64,000 nucleotides of DNA from contig NZ_JALBGC010000002.1 in assembly GCF_022631375.1 (NCBI RefSeq), positions 620,001 through 684,000 of the forward strand. The letters run 5' to 3'. Below are positions 49,902 to 59,193 of the stretch, in pieces. Position numbers and translations under genes: made by a program. Below the pieces are notes generated by a model. It did no database searches, was not told where the DNA came from, and was given only the letters and a program-made list of their open reading frames with translations. The DNA comes from Hymenobacter cyanobacteriorum. Lineage in GTDB: Bacteria > Bacteroidota > Bacteroidia > Cytophagales > Hymenobacteraceae. Position 1 is the stretch's first letter, and each line of letters starts with the position of its first letter.

Positions 49902-51473
49902 ATGCAAACTGTTCCTGCTCAGACCGAGCAACCGCTGTCGGCGGAATCCACGAGCCACCCCAAGGGGCTGTACCTGCTGTTCGCCACCGAAATGTGGGAG
50001 CGGTTCAGCTACTACGGCATGCGCGCCGTGCTGGTGCTGTTCCTCACCAAGGCCATGATGATGGACAAGGCCTTCGCGTCGAAGTTCTACGGCGGCTACA
50101 CCAGTCTGGTGTACCTCACGCCCCTCATCGGCGGTTTTATCTCGGACCGGTACTGGGGCAACCGGCGCTCCATCCTCACGGGCGGCCTGCTGATGGCGCT
50201 GGGCCAGTTCACCCTGTTCTTCTCGGCTTCGAACTACGGCCCCGAAAGCACCCACGCCCTGAGCCACTGGATGCTGTACCTCGGCCTGGGCGTGATGATT
50301 GTGGGCAACGGTTTCTTCAAACCCAATATTTCGAGCATGGTGGGCTCCCTCTACAGCCCGGCCGATAAGCGCAAGGACGCGGCCTACACCATCTTCTACA
50401 TGGGCATCAACCTGGGCTCGTTCATCGGCAACACCATCACCAGCCTCATCGGCGACACCGGCAACCCGGCCGACTTCCGCTGGGCGTTCCTGGCCTGCGG
50501 CATTGCCATGCTGCTGGGCACGGTGGTGTTCAACTGGGGTAAGGACAAGTACCTGCACACGCCGGAAGGCGTGCAGGTGGGCGAAACGCCCGCCATTTCG
50601 GGTGGCATCATGGGCGTGTACGCGCTGTTGCCGGTGCTGCTGGCCATCATCCTGGGCATTCTGTGGCTCGATTCGGCCAAATTCCCCACCATCGCGCCGC
50701 TGCTGGGCGTGGCCGTGCTGGGCATCACCTACATGATTTTCAGCGACAAGTCCCTCAGCGGGGCCGATGTAAAGGGCATCATGGTGATTTTCATTGTGTC
50801 GTTCTTCGTGGTGTTCTTCTGGGCGGCGTTCGAGCAGGCTCCGGCTTCGCTCACCTTCTTCGCCGATGAGCAGATGAACCGCACCATCTTCGGTTTCGAA
50901 CTGCCCGCCAGTATCTTCCAGAACCTGAACGCCATCTTCGTGGTGGTGGGCGCGCCGCTCATGGCCATGGTCTGGACGGCCCTGGGCCGCCGCGGCGCCG
51001 AGCCGCCATCCCCCCTCAAAATGTCCATCGGCCTGGCCATGCTGGCCGCCGGCTACCTGGTGATGTGCTTCGGCGTGCACAACCTGCAGCCCGGCGTGAA
51101 GGTGAGCATGTTCTTCCTGGTGGCGCTCTACTTCCTGCACTCGGTGGGCGAGCTGTGCCTGTCGCCCATCGGCCTGTCGCTGGTGAACAAGCTGGCCCCC
51201 GCCAAATTTGCCTCGTTGCTGATGGCCGTATGGTTCCTGGCTAACGCCGCCGCCAACTACCTCGCCGGCTACATGAGCAGCCTCTATCCCGACCCCAAAT
51301 CGACGGCCCCCGCGCCGGTGCTGCTGGGCTTCCACATCACCAATCTCTACGACTTCTTCATGGTGTTCGTGGTATCGGCCGCTGCCGCCGCCGCCATCCT
51401 GTTCCTCATCAGCGGCAAGCTGGCCAAGATGATGGACGCCCGCAACTACCCCGCGCCGGTCGCGCAGGCGTAA
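49902..51473 (+). CDS. Peptide MFS transporter (POT/PTR family)
   Basis: 523 aa from the ATG at 49902. POT hallmarks: EMWERFSYYGMRAVLVLF (ExxERFxYY), LIGGFISDRYWGNRRSI, FKPNISSMVGSLY and FEQAPASLTFF. About 12-14 helices. Proton-driven uptake of di- and tripeptides. Followed by a strong terminator; single gene. Confidence 0.95.
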   Translation: MQTVPAQTEQPLSAESTSHPKGLYLLFATEMWERFSYYGMRAVLVLFLTKAMMMDKAFASKFYGGYTSLVYLTPLIGGFISDRYWGNRRSILTGGLLMALGQFTLFFSASNYGPESTHALSHWMLYLGLGVMIVGNGFFKPNISSMVGSLYSPADKRKDAAYTIFYMGINLGSFIGNTITSLIGDTGNPADFRWAFLACGIAMLLGTVVFNWGKDKYLHTPEGVQVGETPAISGGIMGVYALLPVLLAIILGILWLDSAKFPTIAPLLGVAVLGITYMIFSDKSLSGADVKGIMVIFIVSFFVVFFWAAFEQAPASLTFFADEQMNRTIFGFELPASIFQNLNAIFVVVGAPLMAMVWTALGRRGAEPPSPLKMSIGLAMLAAGYLVMCFGVHNLQPGVKVSMFFLVALYFLHSVGELCLSPIGLSLVNKLAPAKFASLLMAVWFLANAAANYLAGYMSSLYPDPKSTAPAPVLLGFHITNLYDFFMVFVVSAAAAAAILFLISGKLAKMMDARNYPAPVAQA

Positions 51474-51495
51474 GGCCCGTAGCTTTATCTTCCCG

Positions 51496-51532
51496 AAAAA
51501 GCCCCCGACGCAGTAGCATCGGGGGCTTTTTC
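51496..51532 (+). terminator. Terminator of the peptide transporter
   Basis: AAAAAGCCCCCGA paired with TCGGGGGCTTTTT, ending in a T-run. Confidence 0.9.
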
Positions 51533-51562
51533 TTTATCTTCGGAACAACTACTAAGCAATAA

Positions 51563-51802
51563 ATGCCGCTAAAAATCCATCGCGTCTTACAAACTTTGGC
51601 AGCCCTTGCGTTTCTGCTTTTTGGTCTGGGCATTGTTAATACAATGGTCAGCCTCAAATATGAAATAGAGGATAAGGCCTGCATCTCGGTAGTAAATGGC
51701 CGCAATTTATGTCAGGCGCTTCGTTACAACTGGGTAGGTTTGGGCACTGCTGTAGCGAGCATAGTAGCACTAGCGTTTGTGAAAATTAAGCCCAGCAATT
51801 AA
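51563..51802 (+). CDS. Small membrane protein, 79 aa
   Basis: Two hydrophobic segments (LQTLAALAFLLFGLGIVNTM and VGLGTAVASIVALAFV) with a Cys-containing loop between. No family recognised. Composition is less GC-rich. It lies between a terminator and the convergent tandem-repeat ORF. Confidence 0.55.
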   Translation: MPLKIHRVLQTLAALAFLLFGLGIVNTMVSLKYEIEDKACISVVNGRNLCQALRYNWVGLGTAVASIVALAFVKIKPSN

Positions 51803-51815
51803 CGTAACAACTGAC

Positions 51816-52037
51816 CTACGTACGCAGCGCATCGTAGCTATTTCCCCAGACCGCGTACGTAGCGGCTAGGGCTCCGTACTCCTTTTTCGGCACTTCATAT
51901 CCACTTACTAACGCCTTGTACAACCTTGCCAAGGCTTCGTACGCCCCGACCAAGCCTTTACACGTCTTGGTCACCACATCATATGTCCTGACCAACGCTT
52001 CGTACGCCTTTAACAAATCCCTCGCACCTAACCACAC
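51816..52037 (-). CDS. Heptad-repeat ORF (21-bp tandem repeats)
   Basis: 73 aa made almost wholly of seven-residue units beginning with Tyr (YEALVRT, YDVVTKT, YEALARL, YKALVSG, YEVPKKE, YGALAAT, YDALRT), encoded by about nine imperfect 21-bp tandem repeats (roughly 51823-52020). Such a periodic helix could form a coiled coil. The opposite strand is also open over most of the repeat, so expression of this frame is unproven. It could be a non-coding minisatellite. Confidence 0.45.
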   Translation of the reverse strand: MWLGARDLLKAYEALVRTYDVVTKTCKGLVGAYEALARLYKALVSGYEVPKKEYGALAATYAVWGNSYDALRT

Positions 52038-52050
52038 GGATAACGTCTAA

Positions 52051-52088
52051 CAAAAAAGCCCCGCCGGCAACGCCAGCGGGGCTTTCTC
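52051..52088 (-). terminator. Terminator of groES-groEL
   Basis: AAAAAAGCCCCGC paired with GCGGGGCTTT, 36 bp beyond the groEL stop on the minus strand. Confidence 0.85.
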
Positions 52089-52123
52089 TTAAGCTAACAG
52101 CAGGAAGCTGCCAGCGGCTCGAC

Positions 52124-53815
<1,692 letters not shown>

Positions 53816-53833
53816 TCAGCTTAAGCCTGGGGC

Positions 53834-54124
53834 TTAGAGCACGGCGAAAATGTCCGACTCCTTCATGATGAGGTAGTCCTCACCGTCGACGGTGATTTCG
53901 GTGCCGGCGTACTTGCCGTAGAGCACCTGGTCGCCCACTTTCACCTGCGGCTTGATGATGGTGCCGCTGTCGGCGGTTTTGCCTTCGCCCACGGCCACAA
54001 CTTCGCCACGCTGGGGCTTCTCCTTGGCCGTATCGGGGATGATGATGCCGGATTTGGTTTTCTCCTCGGCGGCGGCGGCGCGAACAATGACGCGGTCGGC
54101 CAGCGGTTTCATGCTAAGTGCCAT
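53834..54124 (-). CDS. groS: Co-chaperonin GroES (10 kDa)
   Basis: 96 aa. [20 protein letters not shown] start, mobile loop, and the conserved [14 protein letters not shown]. Caps GroEL. First gene of the operon. Confidence 0.97.
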   Translation of the reverse strand: MALSMKPLADRVIVRAAAAEEKTKSGIIIPDTAKEKPQRGEVVAVGEGKTADSGTIIKPQVKVGDQVLYGKYAGTEITVDGEDYLIMKESDIFAVL

Positions 54125-54345
54125 TTTGGGTGTATTTGGGTTGGATTAAGTTTAAAAACTAGGTGTCCGGCCCTGTCTCACTTCCCGTGCCAGCCCGCCA
54201 AACCTGACAAAATGGGCATACTAACTGGCAGAAGTGGCGGGATAAGGCCGGGGCAGTAGTCGTAAAAAGCCCGCAAAAGGTTGCCGTGCGACAAGAAAGA
54301 GCGGCAGGAATCGAGCAAGCGACTGGCAGGGTTAAAAAACGAAAG

Positions 54346-54375
54346 CCGGCACTTCCCGAAGGAAAGTGCCGGCTT
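54346..54375 (-). terminator. Terminator downstream of secG
   Basis: The stem GCCGGCACTTCC with GGAAAGTGCCGGC around CGAA, followed on the minus strand by a T-rich stretch, 32 bp beyond the secG stop. Confidence 0.85.
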
Positions 54376-54406
54376 GGGCAACAAAGCATCGGATGCTTTT
54401 AAGAAT

Positions 54407-54805
54407 TTACTTGGCAGGTTGTGCCGGAGCTGGAGCCGGAGCAGGCTGGGCCGGCGCGGTAGCCGGAGCATTGGCACCGGGAGCAGCAGCCGGAGCCGGG
54501 CCAACCGGAGCCGAAGGTGCGGGCAATTTGGTTTGCAGGGCGCGCTCCTGGTTCACGCTGCGCACTGGGCCACCGCCGGTCGAGGTGAGGATGTGCGAGC
54601 CCAGAGAAAGCACCACCAAGCCAATAGCGAAGCCCCAGGTAAGCTTTTCGAGCAGGTCGCCGGTGCGTTTCACGCCCATCATGCTGGCTGCGCCGCCGGC
54701 GCTGAACTGGCTGGAAATTCCGCCCCCTTTCGGGTTTTGGGCCAGCACCACCAGGGCCAGCAGGAAACACACCAGAAGAATGAGGATGATGAGCGCAGTG
54801 TACAT
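54407..54805 (-). CDS. secG: Protein translocase subunit SecG
   Basis: 132 aa. Two hydrophobic helices (LIILILLVCFLLALVVLAQN; LTWGFAIGLVVLSLGS) with the conserved NPKGGGISSQF loop. The C-terminal 40 residues are Pro/Ala-rich, a common extension in this phylum. Part of the SecYEG channel. It follows the TPR-like gene by 26 bp on the same strand. Confidence 0.93.
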   Translation of the reverse strand: MYTALIILILLVCFLLALVVLAQNPKGGGISSQFSAGGAASMMGVKRTGDLLEKLTWGFAIGLVVLSLGSHILTSTGGGPVRSVNQERALQTKLPAPSAPVGPAPAAAPGANAPATAPAQPAPAPAPAQPAK

Positions 54806-54831
54806 GAAAGGTTAAAAAAGAAAGCTGCGGA

Positions 54832-56613
54832 TTACGCAGAAGGTTGCAAGGACTGAATTTGGAGCGCAAAGTACGCCATTTTTTCCGGCTGTTTCACCAT
54901 CAGCTTTTCATAAATCTCAATGGCCCGGGCGGTTTTGCCCTGCCGCACGAAGATTCGGGCCAAATTTTCCGACACTAGGTCGGGTTCGGCGCGGGTGCTG
55001 CGCACGCTCAAATCGGCCTGGCCGCCGGCCGAAGGCGGCAGCATAGCGGGCCGCGTGAGGCGCGGCTGGCGCTTGAGGAAGTTGTTGATGAGGTCGACGG
55101 TGGAGGGCAGCTCGGGCGCAGCCGGGCGGTGTGTGGCCCAATGGTCGAGCAGCAGCGGGTCGGGCTCGAAGAAGGTGCCGGTGGGCGGAAGGGCGCTGGC
55201 GGGCGGCTGGGCGGCGGCCACTACGGCCGAAGCGATTTCGGCCACTTCGGCCCTGGCGGCCAGCAAATCCAGCAACTGCATTGAGAGGCCCAGGCGGCTG
55301 CTTTCGCCAAATGCGTAGCCCACCACGGCATCGCCGGTGAAGGCGGCCGGGGTGAAAACCGGCGCGACCGGGGCCGGGGGCGCCGCAGCCAGCGCGTCGG
55401 GGCTCCCCAGGCTGCGGGTGACGGCCGAGGCGGCCCATTCGTCAATCAGGCCGGGCAGCTCGTAGGTCGGTACGGCCGGGGCTGGCGCAGGGTCGGCCAG
55501 CCCGAATTCGAACCGGGCTTCGCCCACTTCCACCGGCGGGCGAATGGCCGGGGCTTGCGGCGGCAACTCCGCTTCGGGTTCCGCAACAACTGGTGCAGAA
55601 ACGGCTGATGCGATAAGGACTGCCGGGGCTGGCGCAGCCGCTGCAGCGTCCAGAATAGCAGGGGTAACTGGCAAGGGCTCGGCCAGTGGCAGGGCCGCTT
55701 CAGCAATCGAAGCGGGGTGGGCCTCTGTCTCAACTGGCGCACCCGCTTCGGGCGCAACTGGAATAGGCTCAGTTTCGACAACAATTATTTCTGCAGCAAT
55801 TGCTTCTTCAGCAGCTACTTCTATGATGGCTGCTTCTGCATTAACTGCGGTCGGGATTTCAATTTCAGGAACCGCCGGAATTATAATGGCAACCTCTGGC
55901 ACTGTTTCCGCCGCAGCGGGCGCCGCCGTAATTTCGGCTGGCGCTGCTGCTATAAGTATGGCTGCAGGCGCCTCAATCGGCTCAACTGCTGCTGCCTTAC
56001 TTACCAGAGCGGCAGCGGGCAACTCTGGCGCGACGGGCAATGCTGGTGGCGCAACGGCTGTCGGCGCAGGCTCGGGTGCTGGCACTGGTTCTGGCACCGC
56101 GACCAACTCGGGCTGGGCAGAGACCACCGGCGGGGCGGGAGTCTCGGCTACCGTCGCCGGCGCATCCGCAACGGGAGTGGGGGGGGGCGGTGGCGCAGGA
56201 GCGGGCGGTGGGGCAACCGGGGGCAACGCTTCGGCCGGAGCCGGAGCCGCTACCGCAACGGGCAGCGGCGGGGCTACCGGTGGCGCAGTGGTGGGCGGCA
56301 CGTATTCGTCGGGCCAGTCCACCAAATCAAGTGGGTGCGGCGGCGCGGGCAGTATTACGGGTTCCGGCGCGGCAGCTGGTTCTTCCTGCTCAATCAGGCG
56401 GCGCAGGAGGGTGCGGTCGGCGGCGTAGGTGGCGGCGCGGCGCAGGCGCTGGCCGGCCAGCATGGTGCCCTGGTCGTGGGCCGCTTTGGCCAGCAGCAGG
56501 TGGGCCGTCTGGCAGTAAGGGAATGCCTGGGCCAACTGCTCGAGCTCGCGCACCTCGGCCGGCCCCAGGGCGGTGGGGCGTTCCAGAACGTGCAGAAGGG
56601 TGGCGCGGGTCAC
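54832..56613 (-). CDS. TPR-like protein with long Pro/Ala/Glu-rich centre
   Basis: About 593 aa from a GTG at 56613 (VTRATLLHVLERPTAL); an ATG at 56652 is also in frame, but its extra residues look spurious. An N-terminal helical part (LAQAFPYCQTAHLLLAKAAH) is followed by about 330 residues of low-complexity Pro/Ala/Glu/Val sequence, and the C-terminus has a TPR-like unit (LARIFVRQGKTARAIEIYEKLM). N- and C-terminal parts are conserved in the phylum. Role unknown; the position next to secG suggests an envelope task. Confidence 0.75.
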   Translation of the reverse strand: MTRATLLHVLERPTALGPAEVRELEQLAQAFPYCQTAHLLLAKAAHDQGTMLAGQRLRRAATYAADRTLLRRLIEQEEPAAAPEPVILPAPPHPLDLVDWPDEYVPPTTAPPVAPPLPVAVAAPAPAEALPPVAPPPAPAPPPPPTPVADAPATVAETPAPPVVSAQPELVAVPEPVPAPEPAPTAVAPPALPVAPELPAAALVSKAAAVEPIEAPAAILIAAAPAEITAAPAAAETVPEVAIIIPAVPEIEIPTAVNAEAAIIEVAAEEAIAAEIIVVETEPIPVAPEAGAPVETEAHPASIAEAALPLAEPLPVTPAILDAAAAAPAPAVLIASAVSAPVVAEPEAELPPQAPAIRPPVEVGEARFEFGLADPAPAPAVPTYELPGLIDEWAASAVTRSLGSPDALAAAPPAPVAPVFTPAAFTGDAVVGYAFGESSRLGLSMQLLDLLAARAEVAEIASAVVAAAQPPASALPPTGTFFEPDPLLLDHWATHRPAAPELPSTVDLINNFLKRQPRLTRPAMLPPSAGGQADLSVRSTRAEPDLVSENLARIFVRQGKTARAIEIYEKLMVKQPEKMAYFALQIQSLQPSA

Positions 56614-56816
56614 GAGGGTGAGGAGAAAAGAAGAGCAGAAACAGCGTTGCATCCGTAATTCGGGCCCTGGGGCCACGAAGCGGGGCGCAACATTACGCTA
56701 ATTTACGCAAACGCCCACAGCCTTTTCGCCACAAAAAAACGGTTCGGCGCTAACCCGTTGGCAGTTACCCGCAATAAATTGACTGTTCTTTTTCGCGCCT
56801 GCTGGCGGCGAACCAC

Positions 56817-57413
56817 TTACCAGTTGGCCACCGACTTATTGAAGATGTCGGTAATGATTTTGTCGGTCGTCGTCCGCACCGCCGTGGGGTCGCTGTTGAT
56901 GGTGGCGATGTTGCGGTTGGCGGGGTAGTCGTCGAAATTCTGAAACACCTGCTCGAAGCTCTGCTTGTCGTCCTTCGAGTTGGTGAAGCGGATTTTTACC
57001 TGAATGGTCAGCCGGTTCGAGCCCGCCTGCGACACGCCGCCTACTTGCTGAATGGAGGCGGGCGCAAAGTCGTAGGCGATGATGTTGCCGTCGAACTGCA
57101 GGTCGCCGTCGCGGGGTACCAGCCGCAGGTTGGTGTTGCGCTGGAAGTAGTCCTTGAGGTCTTCGGTGAAGCGCTGCGTCAGAAACGCCGGCCCCTGCGG
57201 CGAGTTGTTCTGAATGGTGGCAATGGAAATGGTGCGCACCGCCGGGTCAATGTTGGTGCCGTTGAACGAGTAGATGCCGCAGCTGGTCAATGAGCTACAA
57301 GCTACAAGCCACAAGCTGCAAGCCAGTACATAGCGCCAAGCATTTAGCTTATAAAAAGCTTGCAGCTTGCAGCTTGCGGCTTGCGGCTTAAAATCAAACT
57401 TGCTCCAGGTCAT
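56817..57413 (-). CDS. lptE: LptE-family lipoprotein with repeat-derived signal region
   Basis: 198 aa. From SCGIYSFNGTNIDPAVRTIS onward the protein matches LptE-type outer membrane assembly lipoproteins (PRDGDLQFDGNIIAYDF, RFTNSKDDKQSFEQVFQNFD), which help place LPS. But residues about 9-45, including the whole signal segment before the lipobox Cys (YVLACSLWLVACSSLTSC), are encoded by the family J inverted repeat at 57292-57389. No alternative Met exists closer to the lipobox, so the native signal seems to have been replaced. The start overlaps the end of the sigma-54 activator gene by 20 bp. Confidence 0.8.
   Translation of the reverse strand: MTWSKFDFKPQAASCKLQAFYKLNAWRYVLACSLWLVACSSLTSCGIYSFNGTNIDPAVRTISIATIQNNSPQGPAFLTQRFTEDLKDYFQRNTNLRLVPRDGDLQFDGNIIAYDFAPASIQQVGGVSQAGSNRLTIQVKIRFTNSKDDKQSFEQVFQNFDDYPANRNIATINSDPTAVRTTTDKIITDIFNKSVANW
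57292..57389. repeat. Inverted-repeat doublet, family J, forming the lptE 5' end
   Basis: Arms 57292-57323 and 57358-57389 built from AGCTTGCAGC/ACAAGC words, imperfectly complementary. Read on the minus strand they encode the signal peptide of the LptE-like protein. Confidence 0.88.
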
Positions 57414-58692
57414 ACTGCTTGAGTTTGCGGTAGAGGGTACGCTCCGAAATGCCCAGGTCGTGAGCAGCGTATTTGCGCTTGTTGTTGTGCTTTTTGAGGG
57501 CCTTGAGAATCATTTCCCGTTCCTTCACGTCGAGCGACAGCGTTTCTTCCTCAGTTTCGTGCGGAATATCTTCCACCGGGGTTTCGTCGTCGTAGCTGGT
57601 CGTGGGCTCGCTGTGGTAGGGGCTGGCGGGCGCCGGCAGGAAGTATTCATTGCCACCGTTGCCATCAAACGCCGCCGCCGCGCCCGTATTGCTGAAGAGG
57701 TGGCTGTTCTGACGCAGCAGCTCCTGGGCCTCGTGTGGGCGCTGGCCCGAGGCCAGTTCCAGCACCATTTTCTTGAGGTCCGTCATGTCGCGGCGCATGT
57801 CGAACAGGATTTTATAGAGCAGGTCGCGCTCCGAGTAATTGCCGGCGGCCGAGCCATCGGCCGCGCCCGGGCCGCCGAGCAGCATGGGCAGGCGGCTGGC
57901 CTGGTCCTGCGGCAGGTAGGGAGCCAGGCGGCGGGCATCCACGTCGCGCTCGGTTTCGAGCACCGACATCTGCTCGGCGATGTTCTTGAGCTGGCGGATG
58001 TTGCCAGGGAAGCGGAAGCGCGTGAGCACCGGCACGGCGTCGGGCAGCAGCGTGATGGGCCGCGTGCGATACCGCTCGGCCGCATCCGAAGCAAACTTGC
58101 GGAACAGCAGGTAGATATCTTCGCCACGCTCGCGCAACGGCGGCACCGTAATGGGCACCGTATTGAGGCGGTAGTACAGGTCTTCGCGGAAGGTGCCGGC
58201 CTGCACGCGGTCGAGCAGGTTCACGTTGGTGGCGGCCACCACGCGCACGTCGGTTTTCTGTACCTTGCTGGAACCTACCCGAATAAACTCGCCGTTCTCC
58301 AGCACGCGCAGCAGGCGGGCCTGGGTGCCCAGCGGCATCTCGCCGATTTCATCCAGGAAAATGGTGCCACCGTTGGTCACTTCGAAGTAGCCCTTGCGAG
58401 CCTCGTTGGCCCCGGTGAAAGAGCCTTTTTCGTGGCCAAATAGCTCCGAATCAATCGTGCCCTCGGGAATAGCACCGCAGTTGATGGCGATGAACTGCCC
58501 GTGCTTGCGCGGCGACAGCGCGTGAATAATCTTGGAAAATGACTCCTTGCCCGACCCGCTTTCGCCGGTAATGAGCACCGTCATATCAGTAGGCGCAACC
58601 TGCGCGGCCACCTGAATGGCGTAGTTCAGCGCCGGCGCGTTGCCGATAATGCCGAACCGGAGCTTGATGGATTGGATTTCGGAAGGTGTCAA
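57394..58692 (-). CDS. Sigma-54-dependent transcriptional activator without receiver domain
   Basis: 432 aa with a TTG start at 58692, which lies right at the edge of a family K repeat; no ATG is available nearby. The AAA+ domain has Walker A GESGSGKE, the GSFTGA sigma-54 contact loop, the Walker B segment FLDEIGEMP and FPGNIRQLKN. A C-terminal Fis-type HTH (KRKYAAHDLGISERTLYRKL) follows an acidic linker. No receiver or GAF sensor is present, so regulation must act by another route. Upstream of lptE with overlapping ends. Confidence 0.9.
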   Translation of the reverse strand: MTPSEIQSIKLRFGIIGNAPALNYAIQVAAQVAPTDMTVLITGESGSGKESFSKIIHALSPRKHGQFIAINCGAIPEGTIDSELFGHEKGSFTGANEARKGYFEVTNGGTIFLDEIGEMPLGTQARLLRVLENGEFIRVGSSKVQKTDVRVVAATNVNLLDRVQAGTFREDLYYRLNTVPITVPPLRERGEDIYLLFRKFASDAAERYRTRPITLLPDAVPVLTRFRFPGNIRQLKNIAEQMSVLETERDVDARRLAPYLPQDQASRLPMLLGGPGAADGSAAGNYSERDLLYKILFDMRRDMTDLKKMVLELASGQRPHEAQELLRQNSHLFSNTGAAAAFDGNGGNEYFLPAPASPYHSEPTTSYDDETPVEDIPHETEEETLSLDVKEREMILKALKKHNNKRKYAAHDLGISERTLYRKLKQYDLEQV

Positions 58693-58693
58693 T

Positions 58694-59192
58694 TCTGGTT
58701 TTTGGTTGTTGGTTGTTGGTTGTTGGCTCGTTCAGCCATTTCCATCAACCAAGTGAACGGTAGTAGCGAATAAATCCCTGCACTAGCTGGACGCAAGACA
58801 CGATTCGCTCTTCTATTATTTCTAGTTGTTTCTGGCTGATAAAATCCAAGTCGAAGGCCAAATAGCATTGGGTTTCCAGTTCGTAAAGCGACCCACGAGC
58901 AACCACCAGAAATTGAATGGTGTCGCGTGGATGTTGGCGACCACTGCCCTCACCAATATTGGATGGCACCGATACCGCCGCTCGGCGCATTTGGCTGGTA
59001 AGGCCGAATTTTTCATCATTCGGAAATGAATGCGTTAACAGATAAATCTGCTTAACCAATTCACGACTATGCTGCCACACACGTAGGTCCTTGTAATTCT
59101 GTTGCTGCTTATTAACTGGCTCCATCAACTACAATTAAGGAAGACTGTGAATTGCACAAGCCAAAAACCAACAACAATTAACCAAAAACCAA
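58694..59192. mobile_element. S23 gene bracketed by inverted repeats (family K), possible mobile unit
   Basis: Left end 58694-58727 (TGGTTTTTGGTTGTTGG words) and right end 59161-59192 (CCAAAAACCAACAAC words) are complementary to each other. The S23 four-helix-bundle gene fills the roughly 430 bp between them. It looks like an inverted-repeat doublet whose spacer has been enlarged by a gene. Confidence 0.6.
58745..59128 (-). CDS. S23-type four-helix bundle protein
   Basis: 127 aa; the start is the ATG at 59128 or the next codon. The family signature is complete: YKDLRVWQHSRELVKQIYLL, FGLTSQMRRAAVSVPSNIGE, SLYELETQCYLAFDLDFI. These proteins are encoded in 23S rRNA intervening sequences of some bacteria and as stand-alone genes; they bind nucleic acid, are related to the Avd accessory protein of diversity-generating retroelements, and their function is unsettled. 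Here the gene lies inside a palindromic repeat pair between two housekeeping genes, so it is probably mobile. Confidence 0.93.
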   Translation of the reverse strand: MMEPVNKQQQNYKDLRVWQHSRELVKQIYLLTHSFPNDEKFGLTSQMRRAAVSVPSNIGEGSGRQHPRDTIQFLVVARGSLYELETQCYLAFDLDFISQKQLEIIEERIVSCVQLVQGFIRYYRSLG

Positions 59193-59193
59193 T

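Noticed and set aside
53834..54180. Search for a CIRCE-type heat-shock operator ahead of groES
   Set aside because: No TTAGCACTC-N9-GAGTGCTAA match or near match was seen.
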